Source: Chryseobacterium sp. Leaf394 (GTDB taxonomy: Bacteria > Bacteroidota > Bacteroidia > Flavobacteriales > Weeksellaceae). Taken from it: a stretch of DNA of 64,000 nt. The notes under the pieces are model-generated. The model did not search any database. It was given only the letters and a program-made list of their open reading frames with translations, and had not been told where the DNA came from. The stretch spans positions 141,285 through 205,284 of the forward strand of contig NZ_LMQH01000012.1 of assembly GCF_001424105.1 (NCBI RefSeq). The letters are read 5' to 3'. Positions within the stretch are counted from its first letter, which is position 1. Every line of letters begins with the position of its first letter. Below, piece after piece: positions 34,973 through 42,320 of this stretch. Both the position numbers and the translations under genes were made by a program.

Positions 34973-35866
34973 TTATATTTTTATTCCTGTTCTCATTTTT
35001 GCACTTCTCGCTCTGGAGTTTTCTTCAATTTCCTGATCATCAGGAATAATTGCTTTGCTCTTTACCAGCTCAAATGCTTTGCTGTAATTTCCGTAGATAT
35101 CTCTTTCAGGCTCGCCTTCAAACATTCCGTTTTTCAAAAATCTTTTTACAAGACGGTCTTCAAGTGAGTGATAGGAAATTACAACCAGTCTTCCGTCCTG
35201 TTTCAAAACATTGTAAGACTGCACCAGCATTTCCTTCAGAACATCCAACTCCTGATTCACTTCAATTCGGATAGCCTGAAACAGCTGTGCATAAAATTTA
35301 TTTACTTTATGCGGCGGCAGATAACTGAAAAGTTTTTTAAGATCTTCAGTAGTTTCAATCACCTTTATTTTTCTGTGATGAACGATGTCACGGGCCAATT
35401 TTCTTGCTTCTCTCAATTCACCGTAATAGTAAAATATGTCAGCGAGAGCCTCTTCGTCATAATCGTTGATTACTTTTTTCGCATCCAGACTCTGCATGAT
35501 ATTCATTCTCATATCCAGCGGAGCATTACTTCTTGTTGAAAAGCCGCGCACAGCTTCGTCAAACTGATGTGATGACACACCCAAATCCGCCAAAACCCCG
35601 TCAACTTTTGAAATTCCGTACATCAGTAAAGAATTTTCAAGAAATCTGAAATTCTGATTGATTAATGTAAATCGCGGGTCGTCAATTGTATTTTTAAGCG
35701 CATCCAGATCCTGATCAAAACTGAACAGTTTTCCACCTTCTGAAAGTCTGCTCAAAATTTCTCTTGAATGACCACCACCACCAAACGTACAGTCTACATA
35801 CACGCCGTCCGGATTCGTCACCAAATCATCTACACTCTGCTTTAATAAAACGGGATTATGATACAT
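34973..35866 (-). CDS. rsmH: 16S rRNA (cytosine1402-N4)-methyltransferase RsmH (MraW)
   Basis: 297 aa. SAM-dependent enzyme that N4-methylates C1402 of 16S rRNA. N-terminal MYHNPVLLKQSVDDL and the SAM motif VDCTFGGGGHSREIL, then DGVLADLGVSSHQFDEAVRGFS, LDMRMN, an inserted helical domain with FYAQLFQAIRIEVNQEL, and VVISYHSLEDRLVKRFLK. All are canonical for the family. Second gene of the dcw cluster, 45 bp after mraZ. Confidence 0.97.
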   Translation of the reverse strand: MYHNPVLLKQSVDDLVTNPDGVYVDCTFGGGGHSREILSRLSEGGKLFSFDQDLDALKNTIDDPRFTLINQNFRFLENSLLMYGISKVDGVLADLGVSSHQFDEAVRGFSTRSNAPLDMRMNIMQSLDAKKVINDYDEEALADIFYYYGELREARKLARDIVHHRKIKVIETTEDLKKLFSYLPPHKVNKFYAQLFQAIRIEVNQELDVLKEMLVQSYNVLKQDGRLVVISYHSLEDRLVKRFLKNGMFEGEPERDIYGNYSKAFELVKSKAIIPDDQEIEENSRARSAKMRTGIKI

Positions 35867-35911
35867 GTTAAGTTTGTGTTTTTTAATTGTTTACAATCAG
35901 ATTCCGGTAAT

Positions 35912-36370
35912 CTATTCTTCGTTAAAAGAACCCATCACCTGCTCTGCAAGATTTGCAAAATCCTCTTCATTGGTTGAGATTACACTTTCGTAGGCATCCT
36001 TATCCCAAATTTCAAATAGTTCACCCGCGCTTGTAATCACGATGTCTTTCTGAAGACCCGAGTACTGCGTAAGGTCTTTTGAAATCTGAAGCCTTCCGGC
36101 ATTATCCAGCTCTACGGTTTTCACTCCTGCCGTAAACATTCTAATAAAATCAGCATTCTGTTTGTTGAATCTGTTGAGTTTATTAATTTTGTCCATCATT
36201 TTATCCCACGCATTCATAGGATAAACTTCAAGGCACTTTTGGAACACAGAACGCTTTACCACAAAGGTTTTGTCATCAAAATTCTCCATCTGCTTTATTA
36301 AAGAAGAGGGTACTTTGAGACGGCCTTTGTCGTCTATTTTGCACTCATATGTTCCAATGAAATTTCTCAT
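35912..36370 (-). CDS. mraZ: Transcriptional regulator MraZ
   Basis: 152 aa from the ATG at 36368-36370 (MRNFIGTYECKIDDKGRLKVP). A longer GTG start at about 36409 overlaps the operator and -7 box and is rejected. MraZ has two SpoVT/AbrB-like domains; each DxKGR motif is visible (DDKGRLKVP and LDNAGRLQI in the second half). It represses or tunes its own dcw operon through repeats upstream of mraZ. Two GTGGG repeats spaced 10 bp apart are present at 36405-36419. Confidence 0.95.
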   Translation of the reverse strand: MRNFIGTYECKIDDKGRLKVPSSLIKQMENFDDKTFVVKRSVFQKCLEVYPMNAWDKMMDKINKLNRFNKQNADFIRMFTAGVKTVELDNAGRLQISKDLTQYSGLQKDIVITSAGELFEIWDKDAYESVISTNEEDFANLAEQVMGSFNEE

Positions 36371-36376
36371 TTGGGA

Positions 36377-36384
36377 CAAAATTA
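36377..36384 (-). promoter_or_regulatory. -7 promoter box of the dcw cluster
   Basis: TAATTTTG on the minus strand, exact TAnnTTTG match, 6 bp before the mraZ ATG. The start site would fall almost at the ATG, so the mRNA may be nearly leaderless. No TTG at -33. Confidence 0.5.
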
Positions 36385-36404
36385 GAAATATTTTTCCAAA
36401 AGCT

Positions 36405-36419
36405 CCCACTTTTTCCCAC
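36405..36419 (-). promoter_or_regulatory. Candidate MraZ operator (two GTGGG repeats, 10-bp period)
   Basis: On the minus strand GTGGG AAAAA GTGGG: two 5-bp repeats separated by exactly 5 bp. Known MraZ sites are TGGG-containing repeats with 5-bp spacers just upstream of mraZ. Here they overlap the expected -33 region, which fits repression. A third unit is not clear. Confidence 0.7.
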
Positions 36420-36611
36420 TTTTTGACTTAATGTTAATAAGTTTTACCTTTAAGGTTCAAAATCAATCTTAACGGCTGATAATTTGGAAGTTGTAAATTT
36501 CAGCAGATGAAGCGCGATAAAGACTTTCAGAAAAAACTCACCAAAATGTGCAGTTGTATGTTATTTTTATTTTAAATTAGGCTTGGCAAAATATTTGTGA
36601 CGTTTAATTTG

Positions 36612-36619
36612 TATTTTTG
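36612..36619 (+). promoter_or_regulatory. -7 promoter box of the alpha/beta hydrolase gene
   Basis: TATTTTTG, exact TAnnTTTG match, 23 bp before the ATG. TTG triplets occur 14 and 26 bp upstream, neither at ideal spacing. Confidence 0.55.
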
Positions 36620-36642
36620 CAAGGCTTTCTTAAAGCATATTT

Positions 36643-37404
36643 ATGATATTCAAAACAAAAAAAGAGAAAAAATTCGCCTTTGTGGAAGCGGGAGAAGGAC
36701 ATCCATTGGTACTGTTGCACGGTCTGATGGGTGGTCTCAGCAATTTTGAGAAAATGGTAGACTTTTTTTCTGAAAAAGGTTTTAAAGTTTACGTACCTCA
36801 GCTTCCGATATATGACCTTCCGGTTCTCAATACCAATCTCACAACAATAGCCAAATATGTTGTTACTTTCATTGAAAGCAATATTGGTAAACCAGTTACC
36901 ATCGTAGGCAACTCAATGGGTGGGCATGTAGGTTTGATTTTAACACTCGCCCGTCCGGATCTCGTACAGAATCTTGTGCTGACAGGAAGTTCAGGTTTAT
37001 ACGAAAGAGCTTTCGGAGACAGTTTTCCGAGAAAGAATGACCGTTCCTATATAAGAAAGAAGGCAGAAGAGGTTTTTTATGATCCAACTGTAGCATCTGA
37101 AGAACTGGTAGACGAAGTTTTCAGTGTGGTAAATGACAGAATGAAAGGCATTAAAACTGTAATGTTGGCCAGAAGCGCCATCAAACACAATATGCTGAAT
37201 GATCTTCCTAAAATTTTGAGACCAACATGTCTGATCTGGGGAAAACAGGACAACGTAACTCCGCCTGAAGTTGCTATCGATATGAATAAATTTATCCCAA
37301 ATTCAGAACTTTTCTGGATTGATAAATGTGGTCACGCAGCAATGATGGAAAAGCCTGATGAATTCAATGAAATTCTTTACGCCTGGTTAAAAAATAAAAT
37401 TTAA
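36643..37404 (+). CDS. Alpha/beta-fold hydrolase
   Basis: 253 aa, cytoplasmic. Oxyanion region LVLLHGLMGGLSNFE, nucleophile elbow GNSMGGHVG with Ser91, an acid residue probably in LIWGKQDNVTPP, and the catalytic His in DKCGHAAMMEKPDEF complete a triad. The family covers esterases, lipases and C-C hydrolases, so the substrate is open. It is transcribed divergently from mraZ and may run with engB, although an inverted repeat lies in between. Confidence 0.9.
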   Translation: MIFKTKKEKKFAFVEAGEGHPLVLLHGLMGGLSNFEKMVDFFSEKGFKVYVPQLPIYDLPVLNTNLTTIAKYVVTFIESNIGKPVTIVGNSMGGHVGLILTLARPDLVQNLVLTGSSGLYERAFGDSFPRKNDRSYIRKKAEEVFYDPTVASEELVDEVFSVVNDRMKGIKTVMLARSAIKHNMLNDLPKILRPTCLIWGKQDNVTPPEVAIDMNKFIPNSELFWIDKCGHAAMMEKPDEFNEILYAWLKNKI

Positions 37405-37419
37405 TAAAAAATAAGACAG

Positions 37420-37441
37420 CCATTAAGAAATTTCTTAATGG
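37420..37441. repeat. 22-bp perfect palindrome between hydrolase and engB
   Basis: CCATTAAGAAA followed directly by TTTCTTAATGG, then GTTTGTTTTT. It may be an inefficient terminator (a few bases must open as loop) or a binding site for a dimeric protein. Confidence 0.6.
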
Positions 37442-37464
37442 TTTGTTTTTCTAAAATATATATT

Positions 37465-38088
37465 ATGGTCATTAAAACAGCCACCTTTGTAAAAAGCAGC
37501 GGAAAATGGCAGGAATGCCCCGAACCCAATATGCCGGAATACGCGTTCATCGGCAGATCCAACGTTGGGAAATCTTCTCTCATCAACGCAATGATGAATC
37601 ATAAAGATTTGGCAAAAACCTCGGGAACCCCAGGTAAGACACAGCTTATCAATCATTTTTTGGTAAACGAAACCTGGTATCTGACAGATTTACCAGGCTA
37701 TGGTTATGCAAAAGTTTCAAAATCAATCAGAAAAGACTTCGAAAAACTGATTACCAACTACATTCTGAACAGAAAAAATCTTGTTAACCTTTTTGTCTTA
37801 GTAGATTCCAGACACAAACCACAGACAATTGACCTCGAGTTTATACAGTGGTGTGGTGAGAGTGGAGTTCCGTTTTCGATTGTATTTACAAAAGCAGACA
37901 AACTAAAGCCGAACGCAGTGATAAAAAATATTGAAGATTACAAAACCGAACTGCACAAGACATGGGCTGATCTTCCGGAAATCTACGTGACTTCTGCAGA
38001 AAAAAAAGAAGGCTGTGCAGAAATTTTGAGCTTCATCCAGACTACGAATGAATTTCTAATTAACAACAGCGTGACCTTCGATGAGTAA
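37465..38088 (+). CDS. engB: Ribosome biogenesis GTP-binding protein EngB/YsxC
   Basis: 207 aa from the ATG at 37465 (MVIKTATFVKSSGKWQECP); an ATG 9 codons upstream lies at the edge of the palindrome and is rejected. TRAFAC GTPase with G1 GRSNVGKSS (30-38), G3 DLPGYG, G4 TKAD and G5 TSA. It assists late assembly of the 50S subunit. The end overlaps the following acetyltransferase gene by 8 bp. Confidence 0.95.
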   Translation: MVIKTATFVKSSGKWQECPEPNMPEYAFIGRSNVGKSSLINAMMNHKDLAKTSGTPGKTQLINHFLVNETWYLTDLPGYGYAKVSKSIRKDFEKLITNYILNRKNLVNLFVLVDSRHKPQTIDLEFIQWCGESGVPFSIVFTKADKLKPNAVIKNIEDYKTELHKTWADLPEIYVTSAEKKEGCAEILSFIQTTNEFLINNSVTFDE

Positions 38089-38530
38089 TATTATCTGGAA
38101 AATTAAAACGTTTGAAGAATTTACTGTTCCTGAACTTTATGCGGTTCTCAAAGCACGGATCGATGTTTTTGTGATAGAGCAAAACTGTCCTTATCCTGAT
38201 CTTGATGATTACGACCAGAAAGCTGTGCACATTTGGGCTGAGGAAGACGGGGAAGTTTTAGCCAACTGCAGAATCTTTAACAAAGGAATTAAATATCCTG
38301 AAACATCAATCGGCAGAGTTTTAACTACAGAAAAAGCAAGAGGTAAAAATCTGGGAAGACAGCTTATAAAGTACGCTGTTGAAACAATTGAAAACCGTTT
38401 TGGAATTTCACAAATCAGAATTTCGGCTCAGGATTATCTACTGAAATTTTATGGTGAATTTGGCTTTGAAGATACCGGAAAAAAATATCTGGAAGACGGA
38501 ATTCCTCACACAGAAATGTTGAGAAAATAA
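38081..38530 (+). CDS. ElaA-type GNAT acetyltransferase
   Basis: 149 aa. The opening WKIKTFEEFTVPELYAVLKARIDVFVIEQNCPYPDLDDYD is typical of ElaA, and the acetyl-CoA loop is IGRVLTTEKARGKNLGRQLI (Q/RxxGxG/A-like). The C-terminal SAQDYLLKFYGEFGFEDTGKKYLEDGIPHTEM completes the fold. Acceptor substrate unknown. It overlaps engB by 8 bp, so it is translated from the same mRNA and ends at the terminator at 38581-38609. Confidence 0.9.
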   Translation: MSNIIWKIKTFEEFTVPELYAVLKARIDVFVIEQNCPYPDLDDYDQKAVHIWAEEDGEVLANCRIFNKGIKYPETSIGRVLTTEKARGKNLGRQLIKYAVETIENRFGISQIRISAQDYLLKFYGEFGFEDTGKKYLEDGIPHTEMLRK

Positions 38531-39173
38531 GAGTCTCATCACTTTGCTTTAAAAAAAACAAACAGCACATATAAATAATTAAACCCAGAGTTCTTCCTGG
38601 GTTTTTTTTATTTCTAATCTCCAATAATTACACTCTCCCCATTTTCGCTGTTAAAAAGGAAAAAAATCTGATGATTTACGGCGTGATCATTAAAACTAAA
38701 ACAGTACAAAAATTCAATTGATTCTCTCCAGTGAAATAACAGACATCAATGATTAAGATTTAAAATTAAATTTTATATTCCTGAAAATCAAATATTTAAA
38801 TCAAAATAGATACTAAATAGGGTACCAATTATTATGTTAAATAGGAAAATTTAAGATTTCTTTGCCAACCCAAAAACACAATCTGATGGAAACTGAAAAA
38901 TGAAAATTTCTCATACAGAATTCTCATCATATCCCTCCGCAAAAAGGAAGAATGGCCTGTTCTTCTGCTAAAAAACACAATGATATTTCAACCCGCGGAG
39001 GGAGAGATGAGATAAGATTTCGCGCAGCTTGCCGGCCATTATTTTATTTTCCTGAAAATGATCAGGAAGTTTTCCTTAAATTTATTCAGTAAAATTCCTA
39101 AACATCAAGGAGAATTAAAAATCCTATCTCCTGAAAGCATGTGCTTTAGCGGAATTTAAAAACTTCATTCAAA
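38531..39173. other. 643-bp intergenic region before the TPR regulator
   Basis: No convincing gene on either strand. It holds the elaA-like terminator (38581-38609), AT-rich DNA, and a long-range inverted repeat CCCTCCGC (38933-38940) / GCGGAGGG (38995-39002) with a 54-nt loop. Otherwise nothing recognised. Confidence 0.6.
38581..38609 (+). terminator. Terminator after the ElaA-type gene
   Basis: AAACCCAG pairs with CTGGGTTT, followed by a T run. Confidence 0.85.
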
Positions 39174-40607
39174 GTGACTAAAACTGTATTTATTACAATC
39201 TGTATATTCTTCATCGGTTTCATCTCTGCTGATGCTCAAATCTATACTAAAAAAGCAACAGACTCTGTTTTTGACAATCATGTGGTACGTCTGTTCAAAA
39301 ACGGACAGCTACAGGAGTCTCTGGAACTCTGTAAAAAAGTAATACGCGAATATGAAAGCCTGAATGCAGACGAGGATGCAGCAAAAGCATATCTTTTTGC
39401 CGCCAATACCAGCAGCAATCTTTACCGGATCAAAGAAAGTATGCACTATCTCGATCTTGCCCTCGAAAAGTGTAAAGATCTCGACAACCCCTCACTTAAC
39501 GCCAGAATTTACGGGGAATACGGCAGAAATTATAATGCTTTGGGGTTTAATGAAAAAGCAATAGAAAATTACAGTATCGCGATTGATATTGCGAAAGGAA
39601 ATCCGAAAGCAAATGCCGGCCACCTGCAGTATTTTTACGGTCTACGAAGTGTTATTCACGAGGAGAATAAGAATATTAAAGCTTTCTACAAGGATATTCA
39701 GAACGCCCACAAGGCGTCCTCCAACACATTTACTGCTTCCAGAATAGCAAAGTATTTTATCTCATATAACAAAGATCTTGATTCCGCAAGATACTACTTG
39801 GATCTGGGCAAAAAAATCTATGAAACCAAAAAAATTCCTGTCTTTCAGAAATCAGTTCTGCAGAGAAATTTTGGAAGGTATTACATGGAAAGAAAAGATT
39901 TTGCAAAGGCAATTGAATGCTATGAAGAAGCTCTGGTGATTTGTAAACAATTAAAAAAACCACAGGATGTGCGGGATATTCACAAACTTTTATATGAAGC
40001 TCACAAAGCATCCCAAAACAACACAGAAGCTATAGAAAACCTGGAAAAACACACTTCTTTAAATGACAGTCTGGCAACTGTAAGCACCCAAATACAGGAA
40101 ATCCCCGTAAAAAAACTTATTAAAGAAAAAGAAGAAGTTTCAGAAAAATCAAAGACTCAACTTTATCTGATTATAGCCATAATTCTGTTCTTATCAGCGG
40201 GAATCTTTATCTTTCTGAAAATAAAATACTCTAAAAAGAGCAGAGCGGATGAAGAAAAACTGTATTCTAAAGAAGAAGAAAACTCTCAGCTGCAACTAAA
40301 AGTAAATGAAGCTTTCGAAGAAATCATTTTCCTCGCCAAAAGTAACAGCCCCGAATTTTTCACCCGTTTTCAGGAAGTATATCCCGAAGTAATCAGCAAA
40401 CTTCTACAGATTGATTCTAAACTCAGGGTTTCAGAACTTACTCTCTGTTCCTATATTTTTTTAGGGTTTACTACCAAAGATATAGCAACTTTTACGTTCC
40501 GGACATTAAGCACGGTCCGTAATAGAAAGCACAATTTGAGAACAAAACTCAGTATTCCTGCTGAAGAAAGCACTGAACTCTGGTTTAAAAATTTAGCTAA
40601 AAAATAA
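39174..40607 (+). CDS. Membrane TPR protein with C-terminal LuxR-like HTH
   Basis: 477 aa from a GTG start. Signal-type N-terminus ending in SADAQ (cleavage about 22), TPR-like helical repeats (about 30-300; NARIYGEYGRNYNALGFNEKAIENY, FAKAIECYEEALVICK), a membrane helix (about 329-349), a short coiled coil, and a C-terminal HTH (about 409-477; LRVSELTLCSYIFLGFTTKDIATFTFRTLSTVRNRKHNLRTKL). This layout, periplasmic TPR sensor and cytoplasmic LuxR-like DNA-binding domain in one chain, is known from Bacteroidota regulators. It probably senses an envelope signal and may control the HTH trio 91 bp downstream. Confidence 0.8.
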   Translation: MTKTVFITICIFFIGFISADAQIYTKKATDSVFDNHVVRLFKNGQLQESLELCKKVIREYESLNADEDAAKAYLFAANTSSNLYRIKESMHYLDLALEKCKDLDNPSLNARIYGEYGRNYNALGFNEKAIENYSIAIDIAKGNPKANAGHLQYFYGLRSVIHEENKNIKAFYKDIQNAHKASSNTFTASRIAKYFISYNKDLDSARYYLDLGKKIYETKKIPVFQKSVLQRNFGRYYMERKDFAKAIECYEEALVICKQLKKPQDVRDIHKLLYEAHKASQNNTEAIENLEKHTSLNDSLATVSTQIQEIPVKKLIKEKEEVSEKSKTQLYLIIAIILFLSAGIFIFLKIKYSKKSRADEEKLYSKEEENSQLQLKVNEAFEEIIFLAKSNSPEFFTRFQEVYPEVISKLLQIDSKLRVSELTLCSYIFLGFTTKDIATFTFRTLSTVRNRKHNLRTKLSIPAEESTELWFKNLAKK

Positions 40608-40698
40608 TTTTAAATAAATTGTTTATCAATTAGTTAAACGAAAGTAGTATCTCAATAGACCCCCTGTTTTTTTTATTTTCCAATAGTTTGAACGTTCT

Positions 40699-41169
40699 TT
40701 GAATTCAAATTATAAATCACAAATTTTGGACTTTAAAAAAATTCACATCGGTTCTCTTATTGAGCAGAAAATAAGAGAAAACAAAACAGAATTTTCAAGA
40801 ATCTGCAGTTTCATGGCAAGCACTGAGGAAGAAATCAAAACAATGCTTTCATCGCCAAGCCTTAATTCTGACGTTCTCTTAAAATGGTGTAAACTCCTGG
40901 AGTACGACTTCTTCAGAATTTACAGCCAGCATCTGATTCTCTATTCTCCCGCTGCATCTTCATCTGCAGACAAAAGCTCAGAGGGTGCAAAAACAAAAAC
41001 ATCACTGCCGGTCTTCCGAAAGCATATCTACACGCAGGAGATGATCAGTTTTATACTTGAACAGATCAGTTGCGGGCAAATAACGAAAGCCAGTGCCGTC
41101 GAAAAATACAGAATACCGAAAACCACGTTATACAAATGGATCAACAAGTACGAAAACTTAAAAAGCTGA
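40699..41169 (+). CDS. Two-domain HTH protein (first gene of trio)
   Basis: 156 aa from a TTG start at 40699. The N-terminal domain (about 12-76; IHIGSLIEQKIRENKTEFSRICSFM and LLKWCKLLEYDFFRIYSQHL) looks like a diverged XRE-type HTH. After a Ser/Ala-rich linker the C-terminus (about 108-155; YTQEMISFILEQISCGQITKASAVEKYRIPKTTLYKWINKY) is a Psq/transposase-OrfA-type HTH. No catalytic domain is present, so transposase is not supported. It overlaps the second trio gene by 34 bp. Likely DNA-binding; I recall similar proteins in Chryseobacterium genomes but cannot verify. Confidence 0.7.
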   Translation: MNSNYKSQILDFKKIHIGSLIEQKIRENKTEFSRICSFMASTEEEIKTMLSSPSLNSDVLLKWCKLLEYDFFRIYSQHLILYSPAASSSADKSSEGAKTKTSLPVFRKHIYTQEMISFILEQISCGQITKASAVEKYRIPKTTLYKWINKYENLKS

Positions 41170-41438
41170 TTGCAAATTATCTTCATAAATCTAAAAATGA
41201 AATTTTAATTTCATTTGGAAGGCCGGCCAGAAAATCTGACAGTGAAGTATGGTTTTTCAGAAAATTCAAGCCGAGTTTCTATAATGATGAGATCGTATTT
41301 ATTTTCGAAGATGATAAAGTAGTTGATATTTCCATAAGCAAATATTTTCTTTGGAAAGAGCTCATCAATGTGTATTATTTTGAGGGAAAAAATCCCGAAT
41401 TCAAAGTTGTTTCTTTTTTAGCACCAAAAGATTTATGA
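41136..41438 (+). CDS. Small BamE/SmpA-like protein (second gene of trio)
   Basis: 100 aa from the ATG at 41136, inside the end of the first trio gene in another frame; an upstream start at 41070 only translates the overlap. The pattern LIANYLHKSKNEILISFGRPARKSDSEVWFFRKF, then IVFIFEDDKVVDISI resembles the BamE/SmpA fold (helix, GxP turn, W-x-Y strand, final beta strand with a DD/DG turn), but there is no signal peptide or lipobox. Its stop overlaps the third gene by 4 bp (ATGA). Function unknown. Confidence 0.6.
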   Translation: MDQQVRKLKKLIANYLHKSKNEILISFGRPARKSDSEVWFFRKFKPSFYNDEIVFIFEDDKVVDISISKYFLWKELINVYYFEGKNPEFKVVSFLAPKDL

Positions 41439-41761
41439 AAAATCCAGGACCAAACTACAAACTGATTTTCAGTGATATTATCGACTTAAAACATCCCGAC
41501 AAGAGGGTTGCCTGCAAAAACTTACTGGAAAAAGATGATCTCTCCGCACTCGACATCATTAAGCTCAACACCATTATTTTTGGTAATTCGGGGAAAGATG
41601 CAGAAATTTTCAATCAAAAACACCGGACCTACAGCCAAACAGACATCAAACAGATTATTGAATACCAGAAAAAAAATAAATTAAGCAATATTCAGGTCGC
41701 GAGAGATTTTAAAATGAGCAGAAACACAATTTCGAAATGGAAAAAAAATTATGCCGAATAA
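41435..41761 (+). CDS. Small HTH protein (third gene of trio)
   Basis: 108 aa. The N-terminal half (about 1-55; NYKLIFSDIIDLKHPDKRVACKNLLEKDDLSALDIIKLNTIIFG) is unrecognised and helical; the C-terminal half (about 65-107; YSQTDIKQIIEYQKKNKLSNIQVARDFKMSRNTISKWKKNY) is an HTH of the same style as in the first trio gene. Start ATG overlaps the preceding stop (ATGA), so translation is coupled. Probably DNA-binding, with the two HTH proteins acting together; inference from arrangement. Confidence 0.65.
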   Translation: MKNPGPNYKLIFSDIIDLKHPDKRVACKNLLEKDDLSALDIIKLNTIIFGNSGKDAEIFNQKHRTYSQTDIKQIIEYQKKNKLSNIQVARDFKMSRNTISKWKKNYAE

Positions 41762-41855
41762 ATAATAATAAAGATTAATTGAAAATCTTTCAAGGGGTAT
41801 TAATTTTCCAAAATGCAAAAAAGATATATTACCATTTTGGCCACCCCTAAAAACA

Positions 41856-41890
41856 AAAAAGACTGTTAATCAATGATTAACAGTCTTTTT
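41856..41890. terminator. Bidirectional terminator for the trio and the tRNA operon
   Basis: GACTGTTAATC / GATTAACAGTC, an 11-bp perfect stem with a 3-nt loop, flanked by A and T runs so that it can work in both directions, between the convergent trio and tRNA transcripts. Confidence 0.9.
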
Positions 41891-41893
41891 AAG

Positions 41894-41977
41894 TACCCCA
41901 GACGGGACTTGAACCCGTACATCCTTGCGGATACAGGATTTTAAGTCCTGCGTGTCTACCAATTCCACCACCAGGGC
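41894..41977 (-). tRNA. tRNA-Leu (UAA)
   Basis: 84 nt on the minus strand, class II with a variable arm. The anticodon loop CTTAAAA gives anticodon TAA. D-loop TGGTAGACACG, T-loop GGTTCAAGTCC, acceptor GCCCTGG / CTGGGGT with GU pairs, discriminator A. No encoded CCA. Confidence 0.95.
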
Positions 41978-41985
41978 GTGATGAG

Positions 41986-42058
41986 AGCGAAAAACGGGAC
42001 TCGAACCCGCGACCCCAACCTTGGCAAGGTTGTGCTCTACCAGCTGAGCTATTTTCGC
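41986..42058 (-). tRNA. tRNA-Gly (GCC)
   Basis: 73 nt on the minus strand. Acceptor GCGAAAA / TTTTCGC, D arm AGCTCAGCTGGTAGAGC, anticodon loop with GCC, T-loop GGTTCGAGTCC, discriminator T. No encoded CCA. Confidence 0.95.
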
Positions 42059-42064
42059 AATAAG

Positions 42065-42146
42065 TGCGGATGAAGGGACTCGAACCCCCACGCCTCACGG
42101 CACCAGATCCTAAGTCTGGCGTGGCTACCAATTACACCACATCCGC
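42065..42146 (-). tRNA. tRNA-Leu (UAG)
   Basis: 82 nt on the minus strand, class II. Acceptor GCGGATG / CATCCGC, anticodon loop CTTAGGA gives TAG, T-loop GGTTCGAGTCC, discriminator A. First gene of a three-tRNA operon (6-8 nt spacers). No encoded CCA. Confidence 0.95.
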
Positions 42147-42192
42147 ATGATTATTGAAATATTTTAAAGAACTTCCTTCGTTTTTGTGAGTG

Positions 42193-42222
42193 CAAATATA
42201 GGGCAAAAAATCATAACTGCAA
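42193..42222 (-). promoter_or_regulatory. Promoter of the tRNA operon
   Basis: Minus strand: TTG (42220-42222), spacer of exactly 19 bp, TATATTTG (42193-42200). Perfect match to the flavobacterial consensus, 46 bp before the first tRNA. Confidence 0.85.
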
Positions 42223-42320
42223 GTCTTTTGCAACTTTTTTTTCATTTTTTTTAAAATTTTATTTCTTCCTTTATTTTTACGTTTCATTTTATTACTTTTA
42301 CATCTTTAACATTTAATGAT

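Noticed and set aside
40699..41761. Insertion sequence (transposase OrfA-like HTH)
   Set aside because: HTH domains alone are present; there is no DDE/DDD catalytic domain, no terminal inverted repeats and no target duplication.
41870..42131. Two 70-80-codon minus-strand frames
   Set aside because: They run through the three tRNA genes and are translations of tRNA sequence.
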